Shown: positions 1 to 9,313, counted from the stretch's first letter. The stretch is DNA of 64,000 nt from Kiritimatiellia bacterium (GCA_016296065.1 JAEDKA010000014.1:8204-72203), one strand, 5' to 3'. Numbers and translations: made by a program. Notes: generated by a model from the letters alone, not told the origin.

Positions 1-975
1 GCGCGTCTTGAGAACCATGTACTCGTTCTTCCCGAGGATGCTCTGGGCGCAGACGACCTTTCCGCTGACACTGCTGTACTCGAATGGGATGCGGGATACA
101 AAAGTCTCGTTGGTGTCAGCTTCGTATGTAGTCGGAAATGACGGATCCCCCGTTGTGTTCCGCTTATATGCACCACAGCCAGGCGCAAACTCAATCCATC
201 CGAACAGAGTCTCGACCCCATTCGTATGCAACGCAAAACGTTCAATCCGAAAATCTGACACATGCCCTGCGGGCGGATCCCATCCTCGGATGTAATTAGG
301 TTTCGTCGAAAGTCGCAGGTTGTCTTTCATGTCAAAATCAACAGTCTTGTATTTCAACACCTCCAGCCCATTCGTTATGACAACCGCAGGATTCTTCATG
401 GGGAGAAAATCCCCTGCATATCCATCGTATGCATACATTGGCAGAGGATTGTGTTTAGGAGTCAGACAGACCGAACGGCAGACAACATTGCTCGGATACG
501 CTATGCTCTTGGGATTGAACTTTGCGGCGTATGCCATATAGTCCGTGCTGTACAGCCGGGACAGCTCGTTGTACTTAGCCAAACCTTCGACAGTGTTTGT
601 ATCTATATTTGCATAGTCGCTCTCAGCAACTACACTTCTGAAGTGCTCTTGGCCATAACCCGAACCGTGCCTCCCGTTGAAATGTGAGGGGGCATCCACC
701 CACCAGTCGAAATCATCGTCATAAAACTGAAACTGAACATGAGCAACGCCATTAGCATCAGTCTGCGCACTGGTTTTCGTGAAATCGCTCTCAAGCGTGC
801 GCCCGATGTTGAACTGCGTCTGCGTTCTAACTGTTACCATAGCGTTCGTGATCGGTCCTCCTGTCTCTCTGTCAGTCAAGGTGACGTACAAATGCCCCGT
901 ATGCGAAGGACGCGCATTGGCGAGCATGTATCCTGCCAGCAGGATTCCAATCCCCAAGACAAATGCTTTATTCAT
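1..975 (-). CDS. Secreted hypothetical protein, 3' end outside the window
   Basis: This reading frame starts with ATG at 975, preceded by a GGAGAAAG ribosome-binding site, and runs off the left edge without a stop. It begins with a signal peptide (MNKAFVLGIGILLAGYMLA). Residues of about 27-90 resemble a carboxypeptidase-regulatory or Ig-like beta-sandwich (GHLYVTLTDRETGGPITNAM), and the 315-aa product two genes upstream has a similar stretch (IVSAVDDRGNAVTNASVKV). The two are probably diverged paralogues. The start overlaps the 3' end of the upstream 185-aa gene by 8 nt, so it is the last visible gene of a translationally coupled operon. The function is unknown; an exported or surface protein is the only supported inference. 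Confidence 0.8.
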   Translation of the reverse strand, partial: MNKAFVLGIGILLAGYMLANARPSHTGHLYVTLTDRETGGPITNAMVTVRTQTQFNIGRTLESDFTKTSAQTDANGVAHVQFQFYDDDFDWWVDAPSHFNGRHGSGYGQEHFRSVVAESDYANIDTNTVEGLAKYNELSRLYSTDYMAYAAKFNPKSIAYPSNVVCRSVCLTPKHNPLPMYAYDGYAGDFLPMKNPAVVITNGLEVLKYKTVDFDMKDNLRLSTKPNYIRGWDPPAGHVSDFRIERFALHTNGVETLFGWIEFAPGCGAYKRNTTGDPSFPTTYEADTNETFVSRIPFEYSSVSGKVVCAQSILGKNEYMVLKTR

Positions 976-1525
976 TGCTTTCTCCTTTCCCTGGATTATT
1001 TAGCTTTGTCGATCCGATTTGCACCGCAAGCGCCTCGTACAAGATAGCCGTGTCAAAAAGCGAATTTTCTATGAAGTAACTGTGAATCCACGGCAACACC
1101 TCAACTCCTTTCTTGTTTGGAATGCAATTGCTTGCCATGTCTACATTGTGAATCACCCCTTGCTTAAAACCCACCTGTTTGAGTATATTGCCCTGAACAG
1201 GCTCTCCCCACTTCGGCACTGGGTTCGCCCCGGCGGCGAAAGACTCGGCTGGGATGCCGTGCGAGAGCGCGTACCAGAGGACGTACGGGTTGGCCTGCAG
1301 GAAGGCGCTTCCGCCTTCGCCGTACAGCTCCGCGTAGGGGGAATACCATGCGAACTTACGCGTCAGAGGCCACTTCCAGCTGCCGTCTCCGTTCGCGACC
1401 ACCTCGTCCCGCGTTGAATAGAAGTTCACGGTGTTGTCCACGTCCATGAACAGTCCCTTCCACGTCAGCCCGCTCCGCTCGTCGCCCTGCACCTTGATCG
1501 CTGAAATTGCCGCTTCATCTTTCAT
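968..1525 (-). CDS. Stand-alone C-terminal module of the lipase-like family
   Basis: This encodes 185 aa from ATG 1525, overlapping the previous stop as TGATG; a GTG three bases earlier is less likely. It has no signal peptide. Its sequence resembles only the C-terminal third of the 1509-aa product of this operon: VNFYSTRDEV here matches VNFYSTGDEV there, and both end in a W-[LI]-H-S motif followed by an aromatic-rich tail. It lacks the HG oxyanion segment and the AHSLG nucleophile elbow of the large protein. It is therefore either a truncated gene copy or a separately encoded accessory module. The open frame and the coupled start suggest it is still translated. Confidence 0.65.
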   Translation of the reverse strand: MKDEAAISAIKVQGDERSGLTWKGLFMDVDNTVNFYSTRDEVVANGDGSWKWPLTRKFAWYSPYAELYGEGGSAFLQANPYVLWYALSHGIPAESFAAGANPVPKWGEPVQGNILKQVGFKQGVIHNVDMASNCIPNKKGVEVLPWIHSYFIENSLFDTAILYEALAVQIGSTKLNNPGKGESNE

Positions 1526-2472
1526 CACTTCGGCTCAAGATTCGTGTCGTTGGGAGTGGGGTTGAATCGATAATTGACGAACATCTCCGCCTTGCCGTTG
1601 TATCCCCCTTCTATCATTATCGCTCTGACAAATCCATAATTGGCTTGCACAACTACGCCTTTATCATCAATTCTGCAGCGACTTCGCGTAACAAAGAGTT
1701 TCCCCTGAGGTATCTCTTGCGTTATGATTTTCCCATTACGACGAGTTGTACTACATATAAATTCTTTGCGGTACACTTCATTTGTGGATGCATTGTAGAC
1801 GCCCGAGAAGTCGCTGCAAGAAGTTGTACTATCCATGTAAAACCCTGCACCATCCCCGACAAAACGCAGCTCCAGTATGGCAAAATCGGAAGAAACAACA
1901 GGTTTCCCGTCCCATTGAAGCTTAACCTCGAAATCTGTGACTTCCCCTTTACACCCATATCCAACCCAATCTCCCCGCTTCATGTCAAATCCAATCCATG
2001 CATCCGACTCGGGGACTGCAACTCCACCTTTTTTCTTAACCAATGATACAGGGTTAATTACCAAACGCATAGGGATGTTGACTTCCATGCCCCATGGTTG
2101 CCATCTACCGTTCGTTACTTCAAATTCTTTCCCCATTGCAATAAGACAAAGTTTGTCATGCCCTCTGTAATAGCCCCCTTTCATAATTTCTATTTCAACT
2201 TCGTTGCCAGTAGTCTTACCTTCTACTATAAATTGCCCATTTGTATCTGTCAGACCTGTGACGTAATACGCCTTTTCTCGAAAGTTCATGCCCATTAAGA
2301 CCTTTACGCTTGCGTTCGTCACGGCATTCCCGCGGTCGTCAACAGCAGACACTATCATGCGAAGATCGCCGCCGTTCCTTCGGGCCTTAAGATATTCAGG
2401 GTCTTTCTTATGGGCAAAGACCGACATGACAACAGTTGGCAAGACCATTAGGAGTACTATTTTATTCTTCAT
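1525..2472 (-). CDS. Secreted hypothetical protein
   Basis: This 315-aa protein begins with a signal peptide (MKNKIVLLMVLPTVVMSVFA). A beta-sandwich-like N-terminal region follows (residues of about 35-110) and then a beta-rich domain with no motif I recognise. Its ATG at 2472 overlaps the stop of the 1509-aa gene as ATGA, indicating translational coupling. It resembles the partial gene at the left edge in its N-terminal Ig-like domain. Base composition is visibly more AT-rich than in the upstream large gene. The function is unknown; export and association with the large surface protein are inferred from context. Confidence 0.75.
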   Translation of the reverse strand: MKNKIVLLMVLPTVVMSVFAHKKDPEYLKARRNGGDLRMIVSAVDDRGNAVTNASVKVLMGMNFREKAYYVTGLTDTNGQFIVEGKTTGNEVEIEIMKGGYYRGHDKLCLIAMGKEFEVTNGRWQPWGMEVNIPMRLVINPVSLVKKKGGVAVPESDAWIGFDMKRGDWVGYGCKGEVTDFEVKLQWDGKPVVSSDFAILELRFVGDGAGFYMDSTTSCSDFSGVYNASTNEVYRKEFICSTTRRNGKIITQEIPQGKLFVTRSRCRIDDKGVVVQANYGFVRAIMIEGGYNGKAEMFVNYRFNPTPNDTNLEPK

Positions 2473-5400
2473 CGCAGATTTCCTTTCTCTATCACTATAT
2501 CAAAGAACTTGAAGTTGTAAAAGTACGAGACATCCTTAATGTCTGAATGCAGCCATCGATTCCCCCACCTCGGCCGAGTAGGCCAACCATTAGGCCTCTC
2601 TAGTCCCTGAACCATCGGAGGATTGTCACCCTCTGGACGAGACGATTCGTCAAGATTCAAATCATATGCATTGTCCCTACTTAACACATATACCAGATTG
2701 GTGGCCCCAGTCGGTCTTGCCAACGCGGGGATGCCCTGCGTGAGGTGTGCCGCGCGGACAAGCAAGCTGATGTTCGTCGAATTCATGCTTGTGGGGTAGC
2801 AGTAGAACACGGTATTTGTCTTGAAGTCTTCTGGCGACATCCGCAGCGCCTCCGACACGGATATCTTGTTGACGCCAAGCAAGTCCTCCTCAATGTTCCA
2901 GCCAGACCAAGTAGTGCCGCCCAGCGCATTTGCGGCGCCCCGTCCTTTCCAAAGCTCCTGGTGGTGCCAGGAATACTGCACAAAACCCGAAGTGGCCCCT
3001 GTCCACACATAGATGTCATTGTCGTCAGAGAGTTCAAGGACCTCGTCACCCGTCGAGTAGAAGTTGACCGCGACACCGGGCACGTTCAAAAAGCGCCCCG
3101 GCCAGCCAAGTTTGCGCCTGTCGTCGGACTGATCGCCTGCGAACAGTTTGTGCCAGTTGGACGCCCACGAGTTCGTCGGATACTCTTCCCATTCGGGGTG
3201 CACAAGCTGCGGAACCCGTATCGACTCGTCTCCCGCAGGATAATAGGCCTCCGACGGAACTGCCGAATCACACATGAGATACTTTGACACTTGAAGGCCG
3301 TGGTCCTGGATCATCGACGAAACGACCATGTTGCCGAGTGAGTGCGCCATGACGACCTTCTCCCCAGGGATGGCGTTCGTTATCACGGAGAAGAGGCGGC
3401 TCGCCACTACGAAAGCGTTGGACGCGTTCTGCTGGTAGTTTGCCGGCGAGCCGATGTCGCTTCTCCAGTCCACGTTGTAGAAGTCGACGTGCGCACCTGA
3501 CAGCCACAGCCGCTTGAAGAGCGCGTCGCCCCACTTCTCCGCTGCGGCCTCCGACACGTTTGCGCCGTGCAGGAACAGCAGCGACTTGACATCCTCCCCG
3601 CCCCATGTCCTGTTGAGCGCAGTGGTCCTTGCCTCGCCTTCGCCGGAGAGATGCCGGCTGTTGATCCATCCGTACATCTCCATTACCGGCGATATCGACA
3701 GAGGCAGCCGGAAGCTGTACATCGCGATGCCGTCCACAAGAACAAGTAGCATGGGGGAATTGTATTCATACACGGGATTCGCCGCTTCAAATGCCAGTAT
3801 TCCAGGCGCATTGCCATTTCCAAGATAGTCTCCAGGGGCAATCTCAGAGCCATCCACACTTATCGGCCTCAGCGTCGCGGCGACGATGTTCTCGCCGGTC
3901 GTGGCATACACTTCATTCGTCTGATGCTCCCAGACCGCCTCCGCACTCATGTCTGTCCCGCAGAAATGCAGGGAATCCCCTGCCTCCCACAGGACAAAAG
4001 TCGCCTCGCTCCCCCATGAGTCAATAAACGGCTTCAAGTCCAGTTTAAGCGGGAACAAGTTCACAAGGTCAAGTCGTCCGTTCACAAGAAGATCGGCGGC
4101 ATTCGGCGTATCGTCAGATACTTGCCCCAGATAGTCACCCTTCGCCGTGTCCTCGTTCGTCCAGTACCGGAACGTGCAACCATCAAGATAGGCATCAATA
4201 TCCGCCATGTCTATGCGCCCGTCGCGGCCGTAGTCGGGGAGCAGCGGCGGATTCACCGACGTGACGCGCTGGCGAGCCGCAGACTGTATCGCCGAGCCGT
4301 CGTCGTCGAAAACATAGGAAACAACAACGTCGCAGCGCCCAGTTGCGGACGCGAGGACCATAAACGGCAGCGACCGCCCGGCCCCTCGTTCGCCGACGAG
4401 CCCGCGCCACTGCCGCGTCGTGAAGTGCCGTTCACTCACATCCTCACTGTCGAGCAGAAGCATAGGCGGGTGCCAGACTTCCGCCCCAGCGAACTCGTCC
4501 CACTCCGCCCATCCTTCCGCCCAGAGCTGGAACGGAGCCGTCGCGTCCTCTACGGCGATGCGGAATACGCCGTTTGAAAGGAGCACATCCGTGCGGAACA
4601 AAAGGCGCGCCGCGCGTTCAAGATTGGTGCAGACGGTGACGGGGAAGCCAAACGACGGACTAAGTGCATTGTAGTCGACAAGCGGGACTCCCGTCGGGCT
4701 TTCGATTCCTACCCCGAGGACGGTGTACGTCTTCGCGATATACGGCGCACCGTTTGTGACGAAAAGAACTCCGTCGCCGTCAGGCTCCCTGCTCGGACTC
4801 GTCCCGCGCACCGACACCTGTACGTCCTCGCGGGATATCGAGAACTCCGCCCCCGCCATGTCTTCGACTGCAAGCCTCCACGACCGCCACGCCAGCGCGA
4901 CGTAGTTGCTCCGCCAGTGGTCCGGGCACTCGCAGCACCGCACGGGATCTCCCTCCGGCGTATCAAGCGAAAGGACATCCGTGCGCCCAACGGAACCGTG
5001 GAGCTGAAGGACACCACTCGCCGAAGGAAGCGCGGAGATTCTGTCGTACTCATCCGCCGCGTCCTCCTCGATCGTCGCGTCCTCACTGTCCGTCGGATCA
5101 TCGAACCAGGAATAAGGCTCATATTCATCCGCCACGGCATCTGCCACTTCCTCGGAAGATACGGAAAGACTCGGACAGAAGCGAATGGTCTGCGGAACCA
5201 CAAGGGGCGACGGCGTGAGCCGCTTCGGATGGTCCACCGTGTACGAGACTGCGCGCGACTCGCGCGTCGAGAAGTTTCCGGTGATCTCCGCAGAGACGGG
5301 CGGAATGTCCCCGATGTCGACATCCTCGGACTCGCACGACCATTCAGCCGTCAGCCCCGCGAACTCCTCGCCGTGGACGAGCGAGACGGTCTTGCGCTTC

Positions 5401-6998
5401 GCGCTGAGGTCGTGTATGCATGGAATGGTCGCGTCCGTGTGCGGAAACGCGATCCATCCCTTCCAGCGCAGCAGCGTCGGAAGTTCGCCGATGAGCAGAT
5501 CGTCGGAACTAAGCGCGACATCGAGGCCTTCAGGTTTGTCCCACCTCAATTCTTTTCGCACCCCCTTGCCGACTGCAAGAAGCAATGTGTTTGTCTCAAA
5601 ACCAACAAGCGGCACGACAACATCGCCAACGAGAAGTCTTCCGCTCCCGCTTCCGGAGATCGTTATCTTCAGGACCCCGATTTCATCCGTGGATACAGGA
5701 TACGCGAAGGCGCCGTTCGTCGTTCCCGAATAGAAGACATGCTCCAGCACGGAATTGGTCGAGCCGTCAGGACATGAGAACGGATCAAGCCCTCCCAGCG
5801 CAACCGCGAGCCTGTCGTTGTAAACGCCATCGGCAGAGTACGCATCGTTCGGATCGGTGTTCGTCTCGTTGATCTCGGCATAGTCGCCCAGTCCGTCGTG
5901 GTCGCTGTCTGAATCATACGGGTTTGTCCCGTATGTGAAAAGCTCGTCGGCCGTCGTGATTCCGTCACGGTCTGGATCCAGATCGTCGGCGCGCGTCGGG
6001 TCGAGACGCGCAAAGCGCAGCGAAGTCGTTCCCGCCGGAAGTTCGCCAAAGGTTGTTCCAGCGCCTCCATTCATTGCCCCGACGATGACATTGGAAACCA
6101 CACCGTCATCAAGAGCCGACAGGTCATAGCGAAACTCCATGTCTCCGTTTTCGTACAACTCCGACTGGAAACTGACGAGACAACCTGGATTTCGGCCGAA
6201 AGCGACATTCTGCCACGTCATCACAAACGAATTGGACGGCGTAAGGCACGACCAGAACTGCGAAGCCTCTCCGCCAATCAAGCCCCAGTGCGACGCAGGG
6301 AGAATGCCCGAAACGCATTTTAGCGGAGATATCGTCGTCGACGCATTAGTCGTGGCAACGCATGCCTCTCCGTCGGAGAACACGGTCAGTTTCCGTATCA
6401 TGTTCGTCCCGAACGGAAAGCCCGCATAGCCGTCGTATGCGTCGTCAACAAGGCTGATCCGCTGTCTGTCGTCTGCAGCCCCGAACCTGCGCCATTCCTC
6501 GCATACCTCGGCGTTCGGCGTAGGCGAGAAGTCGAACACCTCGCCTGTTCCTGCGCGAACAAGCGCGAAGCCCGCCGCGTAATCGGAATTGTTAATCGAG
6601 AATTGAGACTGTAGAATTGCGGAGTCGCCTCGCGACGCGCCTTCATTCTCCATTGTCAATTCTCCATTGTCAATTCGCGGGAATGTGCTGTGGATGCCGG
6701 TCTGCCCTACAAGGATTTCGCCGATGGCGGCGCGCTCCGCCGCGACTTCCGCCTGCGCAGCGCGCATCTGCTCCTTTTCTTCCCGCGTCGGAGGCGAGCC
6801 AGTTCCCATCATCGCCAATATCCACGTGCAAAGAAAAGTAACCGTCACGACTCCGCCCGCGCGGCGGATGCGCCGCGACGCGCACCCTGCCGCGCGGCAT
6901 GCGCCAGTCGCGGCAAGGACTGCAAGCAGGGTCGCTGCCGCTGGCAGCGCGATCCTGGCAAGCAATTGCGAATACGCCATGCTGAATGCGTCAATCAT
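2469..6998 (-). CDS. Giant surface protein with calcium-binding repeats and C-terminal lipase-like domain
   Basis: This 1509-aa protein starts at ATG 6998, just after the stop of the upstream gene; upstream in-frame codons overlap that gene and were rejected. Two hydrophobic segments lie in the first ~70 residues. A beta-rich domain follows, then thrombospondin type 3-like Asp-rich repeats around residues 340-390 (DPDRDGITTADE, DSDHDGLGDYAE), which bind calcium in known families. After a long beta-rich middle comes an alpha/beta-hydrolase at about residues 1150-1509. It has an oxyanion-type FLHGANV and a nucleophile elbow MAHSLGNMV (Ser in A-H-S-L-G). An esterase or lipase activity is inferred; the substrate is unknown. 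It is the central gene of the operon. Confidence 0.75.
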   Translation of the reverse strand: MIDAFSMAYSQLLARIALPAAATLLAVLAATGACRAAGCASRRIRRAGGVVTVTFLCTWILAMMGTGSPPTREEKEQMRAAQAEVAAERAAIGEILVGQTGIHSTFPRIDNGELTMENEGASRGDSAILQSQFSINNSDYAAGFALVRAGTGEVFDFSPTPNAEVCEEWRRFGAADDRQRISLVDDAYDGYAGFPFGTNMIRKLTVFSDGEACVATTNASTTISPLKCVSGILPASHWGLIGGEASQFWSCLTPSNSFVMTWQNVAFGRNPGCLVSFQSELYENGDMEFRYDLSALDDGVVSNVIVGAMNGGAGTTFGELPAGTTSLRFARLDPTRADDLDPDRDGITTADELFTYGTNPYDSDSDHDGLGDYAEINETNTDPNDAYSADGVYNDRLAVALGGLDPFSCPDGSTNSVLEHVFYSGTTNGAFAYPVSTDEIGVLKITISGSGSGRLLVGDVVVPLVGFETNTLLLAVGKGVRKELRWDKPEGLDVALSSDDLLIGELPTLLRWKGWIAFPHTDATIPCIHDLSAKRKTVSLVHGEEFAGLTAEWSCESEDVDIGDIPPVSAEITGNFSTRESRAVSYTVDHPKRLTPSPLVVPQTIRFCPSLSVSSEEVADAVADEYEPYSWFDDPTDSEDATIEEDAADEYDRISALPSASGVLQLHGSVGRTDVLSLDTPEGDPVRCCECPDHWRSNYVALAWRSWRLAVEDMAGAEFSISREDVQVSVRGTSPSREPDGDGVLFVTNGAPYIAKTYTVLGVGIESPTGVPLVDYNALSPSFGFPVTVCTNLERAARLLFRTDVLLSNGVFRIAVEDATAPFQLWAEGWAEWDEFAGAEVWHPPMLLLDSEDVSERHFTTRQWRGLVGERGAGRSLPFMVLASATGRCDVVVSYVFDDDGSAIQSAARQRVTSVNPPLLPDYGRDGRIDMADIDAYLDGCTFRYWTNEDTAKGDYLGQVSDDTPNAADLLVNGRLDLVNLFPLKLDLKPFIDSWGSEATFVLWEAGDSLHFCGTDMSAEAVWEHQTNEVYATTGENIVAATLRPISVDGSEIAPGDYLGNGNAPGILAFEAANPVYEYNSPMLLVLVDGIAMYSFRLPLSISPVMEMYGWINSRHLSGEGEARTTALNRTWGGEDVKSLLFLHGANVSEAAAEKWGDALFKRLWLSGAHVDFYNVDWRSDIGSPANYQQNASNAFVVASRLFSVITNAIPGEKVVMAHSLGNMVVSSMIQDHGLQVSKYLMCDSAVPSEAYYPAGDESIRVPQLVHPEWEEYPTNSWASNWHKLFAGDQSDDRRKLGWPGRFLNVPGVAVNFYSTGDEVLELSDDNDIYVWTGATSGFVQYSWHHQELWKGRGAANALGGTTWSGWNIEEDLLGVNKISVSEALRMSPEDFKTNTVFYCYPTSMNSTNISLLVRAAHLTQGIPALARPTGATNLVYVLSRDNAYDLNLDESSRPEGDNPPMVQGLERPNGWPTRPRWGNRWLHSDIKDVSYFYNFKFFDIVIEKGNLR

Positions 6999-7000
6999 GG

Positions 7001-7582
7001 CTACCTCACCTTGATGCTGAAACTGGGCCCGGAGTTCTCGACCGCGCACCACTCGTCCGCGGCGGATGCGCCGCGCCGTACAACCTTGACGAGGTTCCAC
7101 GACGAGTCGCAGAGGAAGCGCGGCGGATGTGCCGCGAGCGAGGCGAAGCACGGACCCGATTCACATGTGAATTTCGCCGTACGGGGAACGAGGTCTCCAT
7201 CCGTCGCGACGGACAGCGCGAGGAAGCGACGCCCCGACACAGGCTCCGCATCCTCGTACACGCGTTCGTCGGACGCAACGTCCTCGACGAAGCGGCGTCC
7301 GCCGCGCCATCCGAGGAGAAGGCGCATCTCCTCCGCCGAGAGGTCGCCGTTCCCGTCCGCGTCCCGCCCGAACGCCACTTCGACGCAGTTCGACTCCGAT
7401 CCAGTGTACTCGATCCTGACGTCAAGCGCCTTCACGCCTCTCCTGCTCGTCCTGAACGCGACGTTCGTCGACACCTCCGTGTCGGCGTACTCGCCCAACG
7501 GAAGCATCGGCACCTCAATCCGCGCCGACGCAAACGCCGCCGCAACGCATGCCATGCACATAACTGTCATCAGTTGTTTCAT
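7001..7582 (-). CDS. Secreted EF-hand-like protein
   Basis: This 193-aa protein begins at ATG 7582 with a signal peptide (MKQLMTVMCMACVAAAFASA). A GGTGGG ribosome-binding site lies upstream and a -10 box sits 13 nt before the start; longer upstream versions of the frame read through the promoter and a palindromic repeat and were rejected. Near residues 75-90 it carries a canonical 12-residue EF-hand loop (DADGNGDLSAEE), consistent with calcium binding. The next gene starts 2 nt after its stop. It is probably the first gene of the secreted-protein operon, and calcium binding is shared with the large downstream protein. The exact role is unknown. Confidence 0.75.
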   Translation of the reverse strand: MKQLMTVMCMACVAAAFASARIEVPMLPLGEYADTEVSTNVAFRTSRRGVKALDVRIEYTGSESNCVEVAFGRDADGNGDLSAEEMRLLLGWRGGRRFVEDVASDERVYEDAEPVSGRRFLALSVATDGDLVPRTAKFTCESGPCFASLAAHPPRFLCDSSWNLVKVVRRGASAADEWCAVENSGPSFSIKVR

Positions 7583-7595
7583 CTGTCCCACCCAT

Positions 7596-7601
7596 ATTAT
7601 A
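7596..7601 (-). promoter_or_regulatory. Extended -10 promoter of the secreted-protein operon
   Basis: On the minus strand the sequence reads TGGTATAAT, an extended -10 element. The hexamer ends 13 nt before the ATG at 7582. No convincing -35 box is seen. Confidence 0.6.
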
Positions 7602-7618
7602 CCATTTCGCGATTCCGC

Positions 7619-7682
7619 TGTGGCAAGGCCGCCCCGGCCTTGCTCAGCCCCACCCTGCAAGGGCGAGGGCGCCCTTGCCACA
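7619..7682. repeat. Cruciform-forming palindromic repeat
   Basis: The outer arms TGTGGCAAGG (7619-7628) and CCTTGCCACA (7673-7682) are perfect inverted repeats. They enclose two smaller hairpins, GCAAGGCC/GGCCTTGC and GCAAGGGC/GCCCTTGC. The latter arm also occurs at 9237-9258. It lies between the AbiE remnant and the promoter of the downstream operon, and looks like a REP-type intergenic repeat. Confidence 0.6.
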
Positions 7683-7716
7683 TCAACCCGCGCCTCTGTC
7701 GCAACATTTATCGCCA

Positions 7717-8441
7717 TCATTTCACCATCCCTTTCTCGAATAGCCGCGCCAAGGCGTCGCGTTGAAGGGAAAACTTTTTCGGGTTCGATCTTTTCAGCGA
7801 TTCCAGGTTGTGCCGCTTCCAGCGAATCGCGGGCAGCTCGCCTAAATGCGGGATGCCCCACGAGCTCTCTTCGCCGGAAAGCGACACGAAATCCATGAGC
7901 CGCTGCTTGTCATCGTCGTCAAAGAGATCCTTCACATCGGACGTCAGGCGTTCAAGGGTCGCAAGGTGCTCGTCGTATGAAAACGGCTCGTCGGACATCC
8001 CCGAGAACTGCTGTTCGAATATCTCGCGCTGATCCTGTATCATCGGTCCAAGCAGTTCGTGCAGGGGGCGGTTGTGCCCAAGTGCCAGCAAGAGGAACCC
8101 TTCCTTGATTTCCTCCAGCGAATGAGACTTGTAGAAATGCGCCATGTCGAAGATATCCCGCGGATGCTGCAAAGGCCTGCCGAACCAGTAATGCGCGTGC
8201 CAATGCCCGCCTTGCGCAAGCGCGTCGCAATCTGCCCCAACGCGCCGTTTATCCCGGCAATGGCCTCGTCGCGTCCGCTTATCGGCAAATACGCGAGGTC
8301 AATGTCAACCGAGAGACGCGGCAAATTCAGTTCAAAAAGGTTGATCGCCGTGCCGCCCTTGATGGCAAAGCAGTCCTCAGTGGCAACATGCGGCAAGACA
8401 TGCGCAACAAGCTCAACCTGTCTAAGGTAACGCTCGAGCAT
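7717..8441 (-). pseudogene. Broken AbiEii-family nucleotidyltransferase toxin
   Basis: Two overlapping frames together make a degraded AbiEii/AbiGii-type toxin. The N-terminal part, from ATG 8441, has the nucleotidyltransferase core GGTAINLF followed by RLSVDIDLAYLP, i.e. the GG/GS motif and the DxD metal ligands. Around 8150-8215 the homology jumps to another frame, which continues with HPRDIFDMAHFY and the rest of the C-terminal helical domain to the stop at 7717. The segment that normally joins these parts in the family seems to be missing, so the lesion is probably a deletion plus a frame change. The start overlaps the antitoxin stop as TAATG. A sequencing error could explain the frame change but not the apparent missing segment. 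Confidence 0.7.
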
Positions 8442-9202
8442 TATATCTCCCTCCACGGCTTGACGACGACATTGTATTTCGCGTCAAGCTCACCACCCTT
8501 GTCTATCATGCGGCATCCAGCTCCCAGATTTACAGCCGAAACATCGATTCGCCTAAACCACGGATGTCCAGCCCCTTCTGCCAGCATCAGGAAAAGCCGT
8601 TTCACCTTGACGGATGTGCAATGCAACAACAACTCTTGTATGACAGACGCCCGAAGACTCGTCATCATTTCAACAAGCTGATAACATTCGTTCACCTTCG
8701 CACCATGTGGAACAAGTTCGATAAACTCAAGTATGGCGCGTTCGGGATCTGACATCTTGCATTCAAACTGCCCCGTTTTCCGGCTGGAAATCCCCGCATT
8801 CGTCCTGAGAAACGATGTACCTGAAATGAGATACTTTCCAGCGAAGTATTTCGAGAACCACTTTGGCAGAGTAAGTCCTCTCTTGAGATACAGGCTCAAC
8901 TTCTGCTCACGCATCGGGACAAAATGAACAAAACCATCAAGCGCAAGCGCACTACGACTTCCAATCCTGATTGGAAGACCGGACTGGTGGTTCAGAGCAT
9001 CGACTGCGGCCTCAACACTTGGCGTTTGCCCCTGCCGGCAATATGCCCCATGACCAACCTCATCAATCCAGCCGCGCTTCTTATAGCCATACAATTGCTC
9101 ATAGCTATAGCCCTTTGCGCAAAGGAAAGAAGACAGGGCAATTCCGTTTTCAGGAATCACCTTCATCAAGTTCTTTAAATTTGCGTCATTTTCTGAACTC
9201 AT
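8441..9202 (-). CDS. AbiEi-family antitoxin of a type IV toxin-antitoxin pair
   Basis: This 253-aa protein has an N-terminal winged-helix-like segment (SSFLCAKGYSYEQLYGYKKRGW). A hydrolase-free AbiEi-type domain follows, with the typical stretch RIGSRSALALDGFVHFVP. Its stop overlaps the start of the AbiEii remnant, the gene order normal for AbiE systems. In studied AbiE pairs the antitoxin represses its own promoter and counters the nucleotidyltransferase toxin without direct binding. Here the antitoxin is intact while the toxin is broken. A -10 box TGATACAAT lies only 9 nt before the ATG, so the mRNA should be almost leaderless. Confidence 0.75.
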   Translation of the reverse strand: MSSENDANLKNLMKVIPENGIALSSFLCAKGYSYEQLYGYKKRGWIDEVGHGAYCRQGQTPSVEAAVDALNHQSGLPIRIGSRSALALDGFVHFVPMREQKLSLYLKRGLTLPKWFSKYFAGKYLISGTSFLRTNAGISSRKTGQFECKMSDPERAILEFIELVPHGAKVNECYQLVEMMTSLRASVIQELLLHCTSVKVKRLFLMLAEGAGHPWFRRIDVSAVNLGAGCRMIDKGGELDAKYNVVVKPWREI

Positions 9203-9211
9203 AGCACAGTT

Positions 9212-9217
9212 ATTGTA
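9212..9217 (-). promoter_or_regulatory. -10 element of the AbiE operon, near-leaderless
   Basis: The minus strand reads TTTTTGATACAAT with the hexamer ending 9 nt before ATG 9202. That predicts a transcript with only about 2-3 leader bases. Confidence 0.55.
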
Positions 9218-9236
9218 TCAAAAATAAAGTAGCCGC

Positions 9237-9258
9237 GCAAGGGCGTGGGTGCCCTTGC
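9237..9258. repeat. Short palindrome related to the 7619 repeat
   Basis: GCAAGGGC (9237-9244) pairs with GCCCTTGC (9251-9258), flanked by GTAGC and GCTAC. It lies downstream of fabZ and could act as a transcript-end hairpin, although no T-run follows. The rest of the 9203-9313 spacer holds only the AbiE promoter. Confidence 0.45.
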
Positions 9259-9313
9259 TACACCGTTTTCAAAGGAACGCACAGAGAAATCTATGCTCCC
9301 GAAGTATCACATT

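Noticed and set aside
7583..7861. N-terminal extension of the EF-hand protein gene
   Set aside because: It would read through a promoter and a palindromic repeat; the signal peptide and ribosome-binding site fix the start at 7582.
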